From: Methanoregula sp.
GTDB lineage: Archaea; Halobacteriota; Methanomicrobia; Methanomicrobiales; Methanospirillaceae
Assembly (NCBI GenBank): GCA_030694985.1
Contig: JAUYTV010000022.1
Span: forward strand, 1-38,483
Length of the DNA: 38,483 bases
Reading direction: 5' to 3'
Part shown: positions 26,451-35,752 of the stretch, piece by piece
Layout: each line of letters starts with the position of its first letter
Position numbering within the stretch: position 1 is the first letter of the stretch
Translations under genes and position numbers: made by a program
Notes under the pieces: generated by a model
Database searches by the model: none
Seen by the model: the letters and a program-made list of their open reading frames with translations, nothing else
What the model was told of the DNA's origin: nothing

Positions 26451-28505
26451 CTAGCGGCGATGAAGTACCTGCTGCCTGAAAATACGGTTGACTTCAAACT
26501 TTTTCCTTTCGGCAATGTTCTGGGCAATTGTAGAAATACCGACAATCTGACCGTCTTCATTTCGGATAGGTGAAAGGGTGACACAGACTTCAATCCGGGA
26601 TCCGTCTTTTCGTATCCGGATAGTATCAAATCGATCAATGGTTTCACCAGCTCCTACCCTGCGGAGGATAAGGGGAATCTGATCGTGCAATTCCTGGGGA
26701 ATAATGAGGGATATGTGTTTTCCTATCACCTCTTCTGCGAGATAGCCGTAATAACGCTCCGCAGATTTATTCCAACTCTGGATAGTGCCGTCTAGTTTTT
26801 TTCCGATAATCGCATCATTTGAAGAATTCACAATCGATGCAAGTATAGAGCGCAGCCGGTCGGATTCTGTTTTGTCTGTTAAATCTTCATACACAACAAA
26901 CTGTTCACCGCTTTTAAGGGTAATCGGACAGAAATGGATCTGGCGGACAGACCCGTCTTTGCAGGTAATCGGATATAAGCGGGATTTTGCCATATCCCAA
27001 TCTTCACAACGATCATGTTTCCAGGTATGGATTGCTTTCTTGCGATCAGTAATGTCGGGAAATGCCTTTAAAAACCAGTCTTTCTCTGTGGGAATATCAG
27101 TAATTGTGTACCCGAAAAGTTGCTCGAATTTTTTGTTCAGGTACTGGAAATTTCCTGAACTGTCGAGTATTGAGATAGGAAATGGGGAGAGTTCGGTGAT
27201 CATCCGGAAGCGTTCTTCATTATCGCGGATTTTTTGTGTCTGTTCATGCTTTTGTGTGGTATCAATGCCAACAGACTGGTATTCTGTTAACTTTCCGTCA
27301 GCATTAAAACATGCACGATCCGTCCAGAAGTGCCATCGCATTTTACCGTCTGGCAGATATATCCGGTGTTCGATCGTACCTGTGGGATTTTCATGGGTGA
27401 GGGACGCTAGGTGCTGTTTCATTAATCCGGCATCTTCGTCCGGCAAAAGCACCTTATTAGGGCTTCCGATACACACTTTTTTATTCAATCCAAAATGCCG
27501 GCAATATGCATCATTGGCAAACGTAATGATTCCACCAGGTGTGAAACGGCAGATAAATTCAGTCTGGTCCTCTACCACATTCCGGTACCGCTCTTCACTC
27601 TCTCGGATTTTTTGGATCAGTTCCTGCTTTTCCGTGGTTTCGAAACCAACTAAAGGGAATTCAATCATATTTCGATCGGTATCGAAACATGCGTGATCCA
27701 TCCCAAAGTTCCCCTGTATTTTTCTATCAGAGCAGATTACCTGAGATTTGATCGTTCCCAATGGGTTTTCCAAGTGACGGGATGCCTGGGTATTTTCATT
27801 AGCTCGCAACAACTTTTCAACTGTCTGCTGCAGATTTTCGTTTATAGCTGCAAGACTTTCATTTGCTTCCTGCAATTCCGCATTTTTCCTTATTGCAAGA
27901 TCATAGGAAGAGAGAAGGATTGCGGGTTTGCAAAGCTGGCTTGCGGGGATGAGGTGCATCTTGCCATCTAACGACACTTCAAGGGCAGCCCTTGCATCAT
28001 CTGAATCCGGATGGGACTGTTGCAGGGTGCTTCTTATCCGGGACATCACTTGTTCGGGCTCATACGGCTTGATGATAATGTTATTTGCTCCAGCGTCCAG
28101 ACCTTTTACCAGATCAGCAGGGTCGAAGAGTTGGGTAACAAGGATAACGGGAATGTCTGCTAAATTCTCGTTTTCTTTGATGGCACGGCAAAGTTCAAAA
28201 CCGTCCATCTCCGGCATCATAATATCGGTCAGTACGATTGCGGGACGGCTAATTTTAATCTGCTCCAATGCATCATTCCCATTTCCGGCAATGACAACCA
28301 GATATCCCTCATTTTTCAGGATATGACTAAGATATTCAGCCTGGGTCTTACTATCCTCGACTACCAGAATTTTTATCCCGCGATTTTCATTTTGAATCTT
28401 CATCAGTGCACCGTTATTATCATCTATCCGAGACTTCTTTTGTTCAGCATTGAGAGCTGTAATTAAATTTGGATACCCACTTCCTGAAGATGAATGAAAC
28501 GCCAT
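26451..28505 (-). CDS. REC-multi-PAS sensor protein lacking a kinase domain
   Basis: A 684-residue soluble protein. A receiver domain at about 43-165 (VVEDSKTQ pocket; phospho-acceptor in IVLTDIMMPEMDGF near 93; KPYEPEQ), a coiled segment at about 205-245, a degenerate PAS at about 250-305, then three PAS/PAC units at about 310-430, 435-560 and 565-675. These carry motifs such as FICRFTPGGIITFANDAYCRHFG, FPISILDSSGNFQYLNKKFEQLFGY and WNKSAERYYGYLAEEVIGK. The protein stops right after the last PAC (ISTIAQNIAERKKFEVNRIF), where a histidine kinase would normally begin; nothing kinase-like follows. It may act through partners or be a truncated kinase. A later start at 28403 (MKIQNENRGIKILVV) is possible. 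Confidence 0.88.
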   Translation of the reverse strand: MAFHSSSGSGYPNLITALNAEQKKSRIDDNNGALMKIQNENRGIKILVVEDSKTQAEYLSHILKNEGYLVVIAGNGNDALEQIKISRPAIVLTDIMMPEMDGFELCRAIKENENLADIPVILVTQLFDPADLVKGLDAGANNIIIKPYEPEQVMSRIRSTLQQSHPDSDDARAALEVSLDGKMHLIPASQLCKPAILLSSYDLAIRKNAELQEANESLAAINENLQQTVEKLLRANENTQASRHLENPLGTIKSQVICSDRKIQGNFGMDHACFDTDRNMIEFPLVGFETTEKQELIQKIRESEERYRNVVEDQTEFICRFTPGGIITFANDAYCRHFGLNKKVCIGSPNKVLLPDEDAGLMKQHLASLTHENPTGTIEHRIYLPDGKMRWHFWTDRACFNADGKLTEYQSVGIDTTQKHEQTQKIRDNEERFRMITELSPFPISILDSSGNFQYLNKKFEQLFGYTITDIPTEKDWFLKAFPDITDRKKAIHTWKHDRCEDWDMAKSRLYPITCKDGSVRQIHFCPITLKSGEQFVVYEDLTDKTESDRLRSILASIVNSSNDAIIGKKLDGTIQSWNKSAERYYGYLAEEVIGKHISLIIPQELHDQIPLILRRVGAGETIDRFDTIRIRKDGSRIEVCVTLSPIRNEDGQIVGISTIAQNIAERKKFEVNRIFRQQVLHRR

Positions 28506-28762
28506 ATTATGTTAAGGGGAATTGCCCTTTTTTTAAATCACTCTTCAATCCCTGTGCGTCTGCCTTTTTTCAGTACCCAAGTACCTGATCCTGATATAGA
28601 TCGAGGTAAACTACCCAAACCACCAGTATATTTGCCTAATGGGAATCCGAAATGTGTCTTTTTGTCAGGGTAAAACCGTTCATCTACGGAATAACCCAAT
28701 CTGATACGACAATATCATACTCAAGCACCTTAAACATTACGAATATATTTTTCCCGCGATCG

Positions 28763-30181
28763 TCATGTGTCAATGGCGGAATGATGGGGGACAGGTTTAT
28801 TGAGATTTCGGTATAGTGTGATAGCATCGTTTGAAGAATTCACAATTGAGGCTAAGACGGATTGGAGCCGTTCTGATTCTTTTTTCGGGGTAAGATCTTC
28901 ATAAACAACGAATTGCTCACCGCTCTGGAGAGTGGCCCTGAAAAAATTTATCGGGCGAACAGTTCCGTCTTTGCAGGTGACCGGAAACACACAGGATCTG
29001 ATTTCGCCCGATATTGAGTGTGAAGGATCTTCTCCCATGTTGAGCATCGCTTCCTTATGATCAGAAATTTCAGGAAATGCCAACTCGAACCAATCTTTTT
29101 CAGTTGGAATATCTTCGATTTTGTACCCGAAAAGTTGTGTGAAAAATTTATTTATGTACAGATAGTTCCCCAATGCATCTATAATGGAGATGGGGAACGG
29201 GGAGTGATCGGTAATCATGTGGAAACGCTCTTCACTTTCACGGATCTTTTTTGCCTGCTGCCGCTCAGTGTTGATATCACGTCCGACCGATTGGCATTCT
29301 ACCAGGATTCCCGCATTGTCATATATCCCCCGCGTATTCCATTGGTACCAGTGGTAATTTCCTTGATTATCGATTAATCTTATTTCTATAGAGTGGATTG
29401 AGTGAACAGGAGTGATAGTGGCAATCTGTTCCTTTATAATGGGGATATCTTCTGGTAATATATATGAAAAGATGCTCTCCCCTAGTATATCACTGCCTGA
29501 AATTCCAATTAAACGGCTTAATGACTCGTTTATGAACGTAATATTTCCATCCGGGCGCCACCGGCAGATCACATCAGTCTGTTCCTGCAATATAGCACGA
29601 TACCGCGCTTCTGAGATCATCAGAGATTCTTCGAACCGGATCTGTTTTGTGATATCTTCTCCTATGATCGTCAAACCCTCATCCAGATTATTAAATACAG
29701 TTGGAATGATGCGCATCCTGTAATGGTGGTCATCGTTCTGCTGGGAAATACTAAACTCCCGTTGTATTTCCCCAGCTGTCTGGATATCTTCAAACACATT
29801 GGGAATAGCAAGGCGGGCAATGAGAGGTGACTTTACAGTGTCAATGGGATTACCTATCAGATTCTCACGAGATACCCCCAGAATATTTAGTGCGTTCTCA
29901 TTAGCATCGAGCACATGCATTTCGTTATCAATCAGGAGAATGATGTCAGCAGAAAATTTTAGCATTGCTGATATCGGCATTTTCTGTGAAAATGTGTAGA
30001 CCTTCGCAGGACCATAAGTATTAAGATTGACATCCCCGGAAATGAGAAGAATTTCAAGATATTTTGCAGTTGAGTTCCGATTCAACCGGAGTTTTTCGGC
30101 AATGTCGGTTATGGTGAGTCCATTACGATGAATACGAAGAAGACTTTTTATTTTTTTTATTGTTTCTTGGCGAGTATCCAT
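28763..30181 (-). CDS. HTH-multi-PAS sensor, truncated inside its last PAS domain
   Basis: The start is ATG 30181 (MDTRQETIKKI); a TTG 8 codons upstream has no support. The 472 residues comprise a winged HTH (about 10-68, LTITDIAEKLRLNRNSTAKYLEIL), as in the kinase at 17045, then PAS1 (about 75-185), PAS2 (about 195-320) and PAS3 (about 325-445; FPISIIDALGNYLYINKFFTQLFGY). A fourth PAS begins with SVLASIVNSSNDAI and breaks off. The neighbouring paralogue (26451-28505) continues from the same NSSNDAI into a full PAS, while this gene runs into unrelated residues (TLYRNLNKPVPHHS). The 3' part, including any kinase, has been lost. It may still be expressed as an HTH-PAS regulator. Confidence 0.8.
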   Translation of the reverse strand: MDTRQETIKKIKSLLRIHRNGLTITDIAEKLRLNRNSTAKYLEILLISGDVNLNTYGPAKVYTFSQKMPISAMLKFSADIILLIDNEMHVLDANENALNILGVSRENLIGNPIDTVKSPLIARLAIPNVFEDIQTAGEIQREFSISQQNDDHHYRMRIIPTVFNNLDEGLTIIGEDITKQIRFEESLMISEARYRAILQEQTDVICRWRPDGNITFINESLSRLIGISGSDILGESIFSYILPEDIPIIKEQIATITPVHSIHSIEIRLIDNQGNYHWYQWNTRGIYDNAGILVECQSVGRDINTERQQAKKIRESEERFHMITDHSPFPISIIDALGNYLYINKFFTQLFGYKIEDIPTEKDWFELAFPEISDHKEAMLNMGEDPSHSISGEIRSCVFPVTCKDGTVRPINFFRATLQSGEQFVVYEDLTPKKESERLQSVLASIVNSSNDAITLYRNLNKPVPHHSAIDT

Positions 30182-30440
30182 TAATAAAAACACTGTGCAA
30201 AACAATAAAAAATATGCGTTAAATAAAATAAAATAAAATATTCAATAATTAAAACAATGTACTTTACTATTAAAATTTTCATGAAATTCTGCTATGAAAA
30301 ATATTGGTTTAAATTCCCACCATTCAATGAACGAATACTATTCTTTGATCTGTAAAAAACCAAAAATATTGAACAACTATCAAATAATTCGGGGTTTCTG
30401 CAAATATAAAGGAATTACCAAATATATTTTCACGGGTTTT

Positions 30441-30475
30441 GCAATGCAGAACTGCAATGCAGAACTGCAATGCAT
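30441..30475. repeat. 13-bp tandem repeat (gcaatgcagaact, ~2.7 copies)
   Basis: Two perfect copies of gcaatgcagaact and a partial third (gcaatgca) lie about 225-260 bp upstream of fdhA and about 100 bp upstream of its TATA box. The GCA/TGC content gives partial self-complementarity. It could be a regulator-binding array. Confidence 0.65.
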
Positions 30476-30576
30476 ATATGCACGAATGCGAAGATTTGGG
30501 CATTTTTTCTGAAAATACGTATGCGTTGCTCGCGATTTTGATTGACTGAAATCTCTGAAAATAATTAATTTACATT

Positions 30577-30586
30577 AATTTTTATA
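30577..30586 (+). promoter_or_regulatory. TATA box of the fdhAB operon
   Basis: The sequence aatttttata, in an AT-rich context, fits an archaeal TATA box. The start of transcription would be near 30607, leaving a leader of about 90 bases before the fdhA ATG, which has AGGTG upstream. Confidence 0.5.
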
Positions 30587-30698
30587 GCATGTAAATTTCT
30601 TGACAATTCTAAAAAAGGCAATTTGAATCAAATCCTCCCATTTAAAACAGAAAGTTTAACTTCGGTTGGCCAGATTTTCAGTTGTAATAGGTGTGTGA

Positions 30699-32762
30699 AT
30701 GGAAGTAAAATATGTACCAACTACATGTCCGTACTGCGGAACCGGGTGCGGCTTTAACCTTGTTGTCAAGGACAAGAAGGTCATCGGTGTCGCCCCATGG
30801 AATCGTAACCCTATCAATGAGGGCAAGCTCTGCCCCAAAGGTAACTATGCATGGGAATTTGTGAATGCTCCTGACCGGCTCACCAAACCGCTGATCAGGA
30901 AGAACGGCAAGTTAGAACCCGCAAGCTGGGACGAGGCTTACAAGCTTATCGCATCCAAGCTCAAGGGTTTCAAGCCCGAGGAAGTCGGTTTCTTCTCATC
31001 AGCCCGTATCTCCAATGAAGAGAACTATCTCGTTGCCAAGTTCGCCCGTGCGGTTGTCAAGACTCCGCACATCGACCACTGCGCCCGGCTCTGCCACGCT
31101 TCAACCGTAGCTGGCCTTGCGGCAGTGTTCGGATCCGGTGCCATGACCAACTCGATTGGTGACATTGCCGAGTCCAAGTGTATCTTTGTGATCGGATCAA
31201 ACACCTTCGAGCAGCACCCGCTCATTGCCCGCAACATGATGATTGCCCAGAAGAACGGGGCAAAGCTCATTGTTGCAGACCCGCGGGTTACTCCAACGGC
31301 AAAGCAGGCTGACCTCTACATGCCATTCTATTCTGGTACGGATGTCCAGATCTTCAACGGCATGATGCACCAGATCATCAAGAACGGCTGGGAGAATAAG
31401 GACTTCATCAAGAACCGCACGAAGGACTACGATAAGCTCAAGGAAGTTGTTATGAAAGAGGCGTACAACCTTGAGAACACCGCAAAGATCAGCGGCATCC
31501 CTGCAGAAAAGATTGCCCAGGCTGCCGAATGGTTCGCCAAGTCCGGCGCTTCGTGTGTCTGCTACTCGATGGGTATCACCCAGCACACGACCGGTGTTGA
31601 CAATGTCAAGTCGATTGCAAACCTGCAGATGATTACCGGAAACCTCGGAAGGCCCGGCACTGGTGTGAATGCACTGCGTGGCCAGAACAATGTGCAGGGC
31701 GCCTGCGACATGGGCTGCCTGCCGAATGTTTACTCGGGTTACCAGCAGGTCATCAACCCCGACATGCAGAAGAAGATGAAGGATGCATGGGGTGTCTCTG
31801 AGATTGCCGAAGGAAAGGTCGGCTACACCATCACTGACATGATCAATGTCGCTGCCGACAAGCCCGGAACCCTCAAGTGCCTGTATATCGTGGGTGAGAA
31901 CCCGATGCTCTCCGACCCCGACCTCCACCATGTCAAGAAAGCCTTCGACAACCTTGACTTCGTCATCGTGCAGGATATATTCCCGACAGAAACTACTGCT
32001 GTAGCAGATGTTGTACTGCCCGGCTCCTGTTATGCCGAAAAGGACGGAACCCAGTCCAACACCGAGCGCCGTGTCCAGAAGTGGCGCAAGGCCCAGGATG
32101 CACCCGGCGAGGCCAAGTATGACTGGCAGATCATCTGCGACCTGGCAAAGGCCATGGGATATGAAAAGCAGTTCGCGTTCAAGAATGCAGAAGAGATCTT
32201 CAATGAGATCGCAAAGGTCACCCCGTCTTACGGAGGCATGAACTATGCACGGCTTGAAAAAGCAGAAGCCCTCCAGTGGCCCTGCCCGACAGCAGACCAC
32301 CCCGGCTCTGCAGTCCTGCACAAGGAGAAGTTTGGGACCCCCGACGGTCTTGGTATCCTGTCTGCGATCGAGTTCAAGTACCCGGCAGAAGTCCCGGACA
32401 AGGACTATCCCCTGATCCTGACCACCGGACGCTGTCTCTGGCAGTTCCACACCGGCTCCATGACCCGCCGCTCGGGGAATCTCGAGCGTGAGGCACCCAC
32501 CGGCTGGGTCGAGATCTGCCCCGAGGATGCCAAGGCACTCGGTATCATAAACGGTGAGAAGGTAAAGGCAGTCACCCGCCGTGGGGAAATCCCAATAACG
32601 GCAAAGGTGACCAAGGACATCAAGAAGGGTATGGCCTTTATCCCGTTCCACTTTGCAGAATGTGCAGCAAACATCCTTACCAACAATGCACTGGATCCGA
32701 TTGCCAAGATCCCCGAGTATAAGGCCTGTGCTGTAAGAATTGAAAAGATCAAGGAGGCCTGA
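30699..32762 (+). CDS. fdhA: Formate dehydrogenase alpha subunit, cysteine type
   Basis: FdhA oxidises formate to CO2 at a molybdopterin (Mo or W) centre. The 687-residue length matches methanogen FdhA. The N-terminus has the [4Fe-4S] cluster ligands C10, C13, C17 and C45 (TCPYCGTGC ... LCPKG). The metal ligand is C132, followed by the catalytic H133, in DHCARLCHASTVAG; there is no TGA selenocysteine codon. Cofactor-binding segments include FVIGSNTFEQHP, VADPRVTPTAKQADL, LQMITGNLGRPGTGVNALRGQNNVQGACDMG, and a C-terminal domain with LILTTGRCLWQFHTGSMTRRSG. It is cotranscribed with fdhB, whose ATG is 3 bases after this stop. The start is supported by AGGTGTG before ATG. Confidence 0.98.
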   Translation: MEVKYVPTTCPYCGTGCGFNLVVKDKKVIGVAPWNRNPINEGKLCPKGNYAWEFVNAPDRLTKPLIRKNGKLEPASWDEAYKLIASKLKGFKPEEVGFFSSARISNEENYLVAKFARAVVKTPHIDHCARLCHASTVAGLAAVFGSGAMTNSIGDIAESKCIFVIGSNTFEQHPLIARNMMIAQKNGAKLIVADPRVTPTAKQADLYMPFYSGTDVQIFNGMMHQIIKNGWENKDFIKNRTKDYDKLKEVVMKEAYNLENTAKISGIPAEKIAQAAEWFAKSGASCVCYSMGITQHTTGVDNVKSIANLQMITGNLGRPGTGVNALRGQNNVQGACDMGCLPNVYSGYQQVINPDMQKKMKDAWGVSEIAEGKVGYTITDMINVAADKPGTLKCLYIVGENPMLSDPDLHHVKKAFDNLDFVIVQDIFPTETTAVADVVLPGSCYAEKDGTQSNTERRVQKWRKAQDAPGEAKYDWQIICDLAKAMGYEKQFAFKNAEEIFNEIAKVTPSYGGMNYARLEKAEALQWPCPTADHPGSAVLHKEKFGTPDGLGILSAIEFKYPAEVPDKDYPLILTTGRCLWQFHTGSMTRRSGNLEREAPTGWVEICPEDAKALGIINGEKVKAVTRRGEIPITAKVTKDIKKGMAFIPFHFAECAANILTNNALDPIAKIPEYKACAVRIEKIKEA

Positions 32763-32764
32763 TC

Positions 32765-33916
32765 ATGGCAATGAAAGGCGATATGCTCTACGCATGGACA
32801 AATGACGAAGATATCAAGAAGAAAGCAGAACTTGGTGGCGCAGTCACGGCACTCTGGAAATTCGCGCTTGAGTCAAAAGCAGTTGATGCAGTCCTTGTTA
32901 TCTCTAAGGGTGTTGACCTCTACGATGCAGTGCCAGTCCTGATTAAGGATCCAAAGGAACTTGCAAAAACTGCCGGTTCGCTCCACTGCGGCACCCTCCT
33001 GCTGCCAAAATATGTCAAGAAATTCCTTGACGGCGCAAAAAACATGAAGATTGGCGTTACCGTCAAGGGATGCGACACAATGGGCTTTATCGAGCTTGCC
33101 CGTCGCAAACAGATCAACTTGGACAACATCATCATGATCGGTGTCAACTGCGGTGGCTCGGTCAGCCCGATCTCTGCACGAAAAATGATTGCCGACAAAT
33201 TCGGTGTTGACCCGGACAAAGTCCACAAGGAAGAGATTGACAAGGGCCAGTTCATCATCGAATACGAGGGTGGCCACAAGGGCATCTCCATTGATGAACT
33301 TGAAGAAGCAGGTTACGGCCGGCGCAGCAACTGCCGCCGCTGCAAGTATAAGATCCCAAGGCAGGCAGACCTCGCCTGCGGTAACTGGGGTGTCATTGGC
33401 GAGAAGGCCGGAAAAGCTACCTTTGTTGAGGTCTGCTCCGACAAGGGTGCAAAACTCATTGAAGGCGCGGTAAAATCCGGAGTCCTTGCAGCCGAAACAG
33501 CAAACCCTAAAGGTCTTGAGATAAGGGCAAAAGTCGAAGGTGCCATGCTCAAGCTCGGTGAGAAATGGCGAAAGAAGGATTTCACTGCTCTTGGAGCCAA
33601 CCTGTGGGAGACCATCAATAAAGAGACCTCCCGGTGCATCAAGTGTTATTCCTGTATTGAGAACTGCCCGGTCTGTTTCACCGCAGCTGATGAACTGACA
33701 AAGGGTTCTATCATGATCAAGCCCGGGGAGGTTCCGCCAAACCCGATGTTCCACATGAGGCGGTTTGCCCATATCTCGGATTCGTGTATCAACTGCGGCC
33801 AGTGCGAAGAGCTTTGTGCAATGGATATTCCGCTTGCACTCTTCTCGCATGCAATCCGGGTGGAAGGAGACGCAACCTTCGAACCGAAGCTGGGGAAAGC
33901 AACCTACAGCAATTAA
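32765..33916 (+). CDS. fdhB: Formate dehydrogenase beta subunit, F420-reducing
   Basis: FdhB carries FAD and iron-sulfur clusters and passes electrons from FdhA to coenzyme F420 (or to the heterodisulfide reductase complex in methanogens). The 383 residues match the FrhB/FdhB family: GGAVTALWKFALE near the start, CDTMGFIELARR, IGVNCGGSVSP, and NCRRCKYKIPRQADLACGNWGV. Two C-terminal [4Fe-4S] sites follow: CIKCYSCIENCPVC and CINCGQCEELCAMDIP. AAGGAGG inside the fdhA 3' end sits 6 bases before ATG, giving translational coupling. Confidence 0.97.
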   Translation: MAMKGDMLYAWTNDEDIKKKAELGGAVTALWKFALESKAVDAVLVISKGVDLYDAVPVLIKDPKELAKTAGSLHCGTLLLPKYVKKFLDGAKNMKIGVTVKGCDTMGFIELARRKQINLDNIIMIGVNCGGSVSPISARKMIADKFGVDPDKVHKEEIDKGQFIIEYEGGHKGISIDELEEAGYGRRSNCRRCKYKIPRQADLACGNWGVIGEKAGKATFVEVCSDKGAKLIEGAVKSGVLAAETANPKGLEIRAKVEGAMLKLGEKWRKKDFTALGANLWETINKETSRCIKCYSCIENCPVCFTAADELTKGSIMIKPGEVPPNPMFHMRRFAHISDSCINCGQCEELCAMDIPLALFSHAIRVEGDATFEPKLGKATYSN

Positions 33917-33923
33917 TTTTTTT
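33917..33923 (+). terminator. Oligo-T terminator after fdhB
   Basis: A run of seven T follows the fdhB stop almost at once, and the next gene has its own Shine-Dalgarno sequence 118 bp further on. Confidence 0.35.
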
Positions 33924-34034
33924 ACCCGGTGTGAAATCAGAAAAGATCCATTTCCGAAAAAAAAATTAACGCGGTTCTGTAAATGAACCATTTAGAACCA
34001 CAAAAGAATTCCAGATAAGGAGAGTGATAAAACC

Positions 34035-34490
34035 ATGAAAACAGATGATGCAAAGAAGATAATTTCTACAGCTATCGACAAGGAAGTCGAGGCGTACACG
34101 TTTTACCGTGGCGTAGCTGACAAGGTAAAGAATCCCGCACTGAAATCGCTCTTTTCCGAGCTTGCCGGAGAAGAGAAGAAGCACCGCGAGTTCCTGCAGG
34201 GTATGCTCAATAAGGATGTCTCAAAGATGAACTTTGATAAATCCCATGACTATAAGATTGCAGATGCACTCCCGTCACCAGCCCTTACAGTTGACATGAA
34301 ACCTCTCGAAGGCATAGTAATTTCTATCCAGAGGGAACTGGAAGCCATGCAGATGTACACCCAGCTTGCAAACCTGTCAAAAGACACTGAGACGCAGTTT
34401 CTCTTTTCCCAGCTGGCAAACATGGAACGCGGCCACAAAGCCCGGTTAGAGGATATCTACACTAACATGGCGTTTCCAGAGGTCTGGTAA
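34035..34490 (+). CDS. Ferritin-like di-iron protein (rubrerythrin-type, without rubredoxin domain)
   Basis: A 151-residue four-helix bundle. The di-iron ligand pattern is visible: E17 in KEVEAYTFY, E47 and H50 in GEEKKHREF, then RELEAMQMY and ERGHKARLEDIY in the second half. There is no C-terminal CxxC...CxxC rubredoxin module. Proteins of this kind protect anaerobes against peroxide or store iron. GGAGAG lies upstream of ATG. It follows fdhB on the same strand after an oligo-T run, so it probably has its own promoter. Protection of the oxygen-sensitive Fdh would be a reasonable but unproven link. Confidence 0.9.
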   Translation: MKTDDAKKIISTAIDKEVEAYTFYRGVADKVKNPALKSLFSELAGEEKKHREFLQGMLNKDVSKMNFDKSHDYKIADALPSPALTVDMKPLEGIVISIQRELEAMQMYTQLANLSKDTETQFLFSQLANMERGHKARLEDIYTNMAFPEVW

Positions 34491-34674
34491 ATTAAAATCC
34501 ACACGACATAAAAAAAGAAAAAACGGGTGTGCAGGACATATCATACTCAAGAACAATATGCTGTATAAGGGTTAAGTGCCAGGACATTATTCGCCTCTTG
34601 TCCCAACCAAAAAAAACCCTGCCTCACCCATTTTTTTAAAAAGACGGCAGCTTAAAAAAATAAAAAAATGACCG

Positions 34675-34941
34675 CTAATGTTTTGGCCGGTCATCCGTTA
34701 TCAGTTTTTCGCCACGGACAAAATCTTTAGTCAGGTCATGCTGCATCTGCTTGCGGGATGTCTGAAGCTTGAGCTGGATAAACACTACATAAAAATTAAT
34801 CCCTACAATCACAATGACAAGCATCAGGCTCACCCAGAGCATGATACCCTTTGCTGAGAGAAACGCTGCCCATAAAAGAACGACAAACGAGATCAGGTAA
34901 AAAACGATCCACGTCCGAATTCCCGGCAGCTCCATATACAT
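34675..34941 (-). CDS. Small membrane protein with two transmembrane helices
   Basis: An 88-residue protein with two hydrophobic helices (about 10-30 and 33-56: WIVFYLISFVVLLWAAFL, IMLWVSLMLVIVIVGINFYVVFI) and a charged, cytoplasmic-looking tail (KLQTSRKQMQHDLTKDFVRGEK). I do not recognise the family. It stands alone on the minus strand between the di-iron protein and a plus-strand surface protein. Confidence 0.7.
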   Translation of the reverse strand: MYMELPGIRTWIVFYLISFVVLLWAAFLSAKGIMLWVSLMLVIVIVGINFYVVFIQLKLQTSRKQMQHDLTKDFVRGEKLITDDRPKH

Positions 34942-35072
34942 CAGTTATTCACCAAATGCATAAAAAATATCCGTGTTTTTTTTATTTGTGCAATCATAAA
35001 TACCAAAAACTACCAAAAAAACTGCACTGTAATTCCGGATGTAATTTTTTAATTAAGAAAACATCACCATAA

Positions 35073-35080
35073 TTTTTATA
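35073..35080 (+). promoter_or_regulatory. TATA box for a leaderless GTG-start gene
   Basis: The sequence tttttata is centred about 25 bases upstream of GTG 35102. There is no Shine-Dalgarno sequence before the GTG, so the mRNA is likely leaderless. Confidence 0.5.
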
Positions 35081-35101
35081 GAGTATCGCACAGTACTTTG
35101 T

Positions 35102-35752
35102 GTGGAAAAAGGCGACATAATCACTCTTGCTGTCGGTCTTGTCATCGTGCTGGTGATAGCCGTACTTGCAAACCCCCAGTACCTCTCTTCCATCAAGAGT
35201 ATTGGTGAAAAGCCAACTCCAGTCCCAACACCAACCCCGCTTCCGGTTCCAACTGTCGTATACCAGACACCGACCCCAACCATTGTCAAACCAACACCCA
35301 TACCGGTAGTAACTGATGCACCACTGTACAGGATCACTTATACAGACAATCCCTTCCGTTACCCGGTCTTTAAACTTCCCGAAAATATGCAGAGATACGG
35401 TGCATCAGATATTATCTCTCAAAAAACAGAGTGGGTTCCCTTTGCTTACATAGAAGGAAAACAGGGGGGTCTGACAAATAATTTTTCCGTACCTTACCCA
35501 CTATGGCTAATCAATACCACCGTTACAGCAAATACAAATCCACAATATGGCAAATTCCAGTTGGCCCTCTGCTATACATCAACTGGCATCATCATTGAAG
35601 GAGAAGAGATCTTTAACCGCGGCACTTCATACCGTCTTGTACAAGTGTCCAATGCTGATATGTATATGATCATCAGCACTGCCTATATCGATAGTTATCA
35701 TATCCGTCTGGAAGCCCCACGGCATTACTATGATCTGTACCGGCCACTTTAA
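35102..35752 (+). CDS. Membrane-anchored extracytoplasmic protein with Pro/Thr linker
   Basis: A 216-residue protein starting at GTG. An N-terminal signal-anchor helix (about 8-24, ITLAVGLVIVLVIAVLA) is followed by a linker rich in Pro and Thr (about 36-72; PTPVPTPTPLPVP and TPTPTIVKPTPIP). After it comes a beta-rich domain of about 140 residues with many aromatic residues (YRITYTDNPF, PYPLWLINTTV, YRLVQVSNADMYM). Such linkers are common in methanogen surface proteins and may be glycosylated. The globular domain is not one I recognise. It has its own promoter. Confidence 0.8.
   Translation: MEKGDIITLAVGLVIVLVIAVLANPQYLSSIKSIGEKPTPVPTPTPLPVPTVVYQTPTPTIVKPTPIPVVTDAPLYRITYTDNPFRYPVFKLPENMQRYGASDIISQKTEWVPFAYIEGKQGGLTNNFSVPYPLWLINTTVTANTNPQYGKFQLALCYTSTGIIIEGEEIFNRGTSYRLVQVSNADMYMIISTAYIDSYHIRLEAPRHYYDLYRPL

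Larger units (their letters stand above)
30182..30698. other. AT-rich intergenic region upstream of the formate dehydrogenase operon
   Basis: No gene is convincing; a 72-codon frame at 30294-30512 is AT-rich, low in complexity and overlaps repeats. It contains an AAAAT run (about 30217-30240), a 13-bp tandem repeat (30441-30475) and the fdh promoter. Confidence 0.55.

Noticed and set aside
30294-30512. A 72-codon frame upstream of fdhA
   Set aside because: AT-rich, spans the 13-bp tandem repeat, and has no Shine-Dalgarno or conserved feature that I can see.
31197-32651. A 484-codon open frame antisense to fdhA
   Set aside because: It lies entirely opposite a textbook FdhA with all catalytic residues; its translation has no family motif. 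Long antisense frames arise from the codon bias of such genes.
30699-32762. Selenocysteine-containing FdhA
   Set aside because: The metal-ligand position is a normal cysteine codon (C132) and no in-frame TGA is present.
32873-33991. A 372-codon open frame antisense to fdhB
   Set aside because: Same reasoning: fdhB on the plus strand has complete iron-sulfur and flavin motifs and coupled translation.
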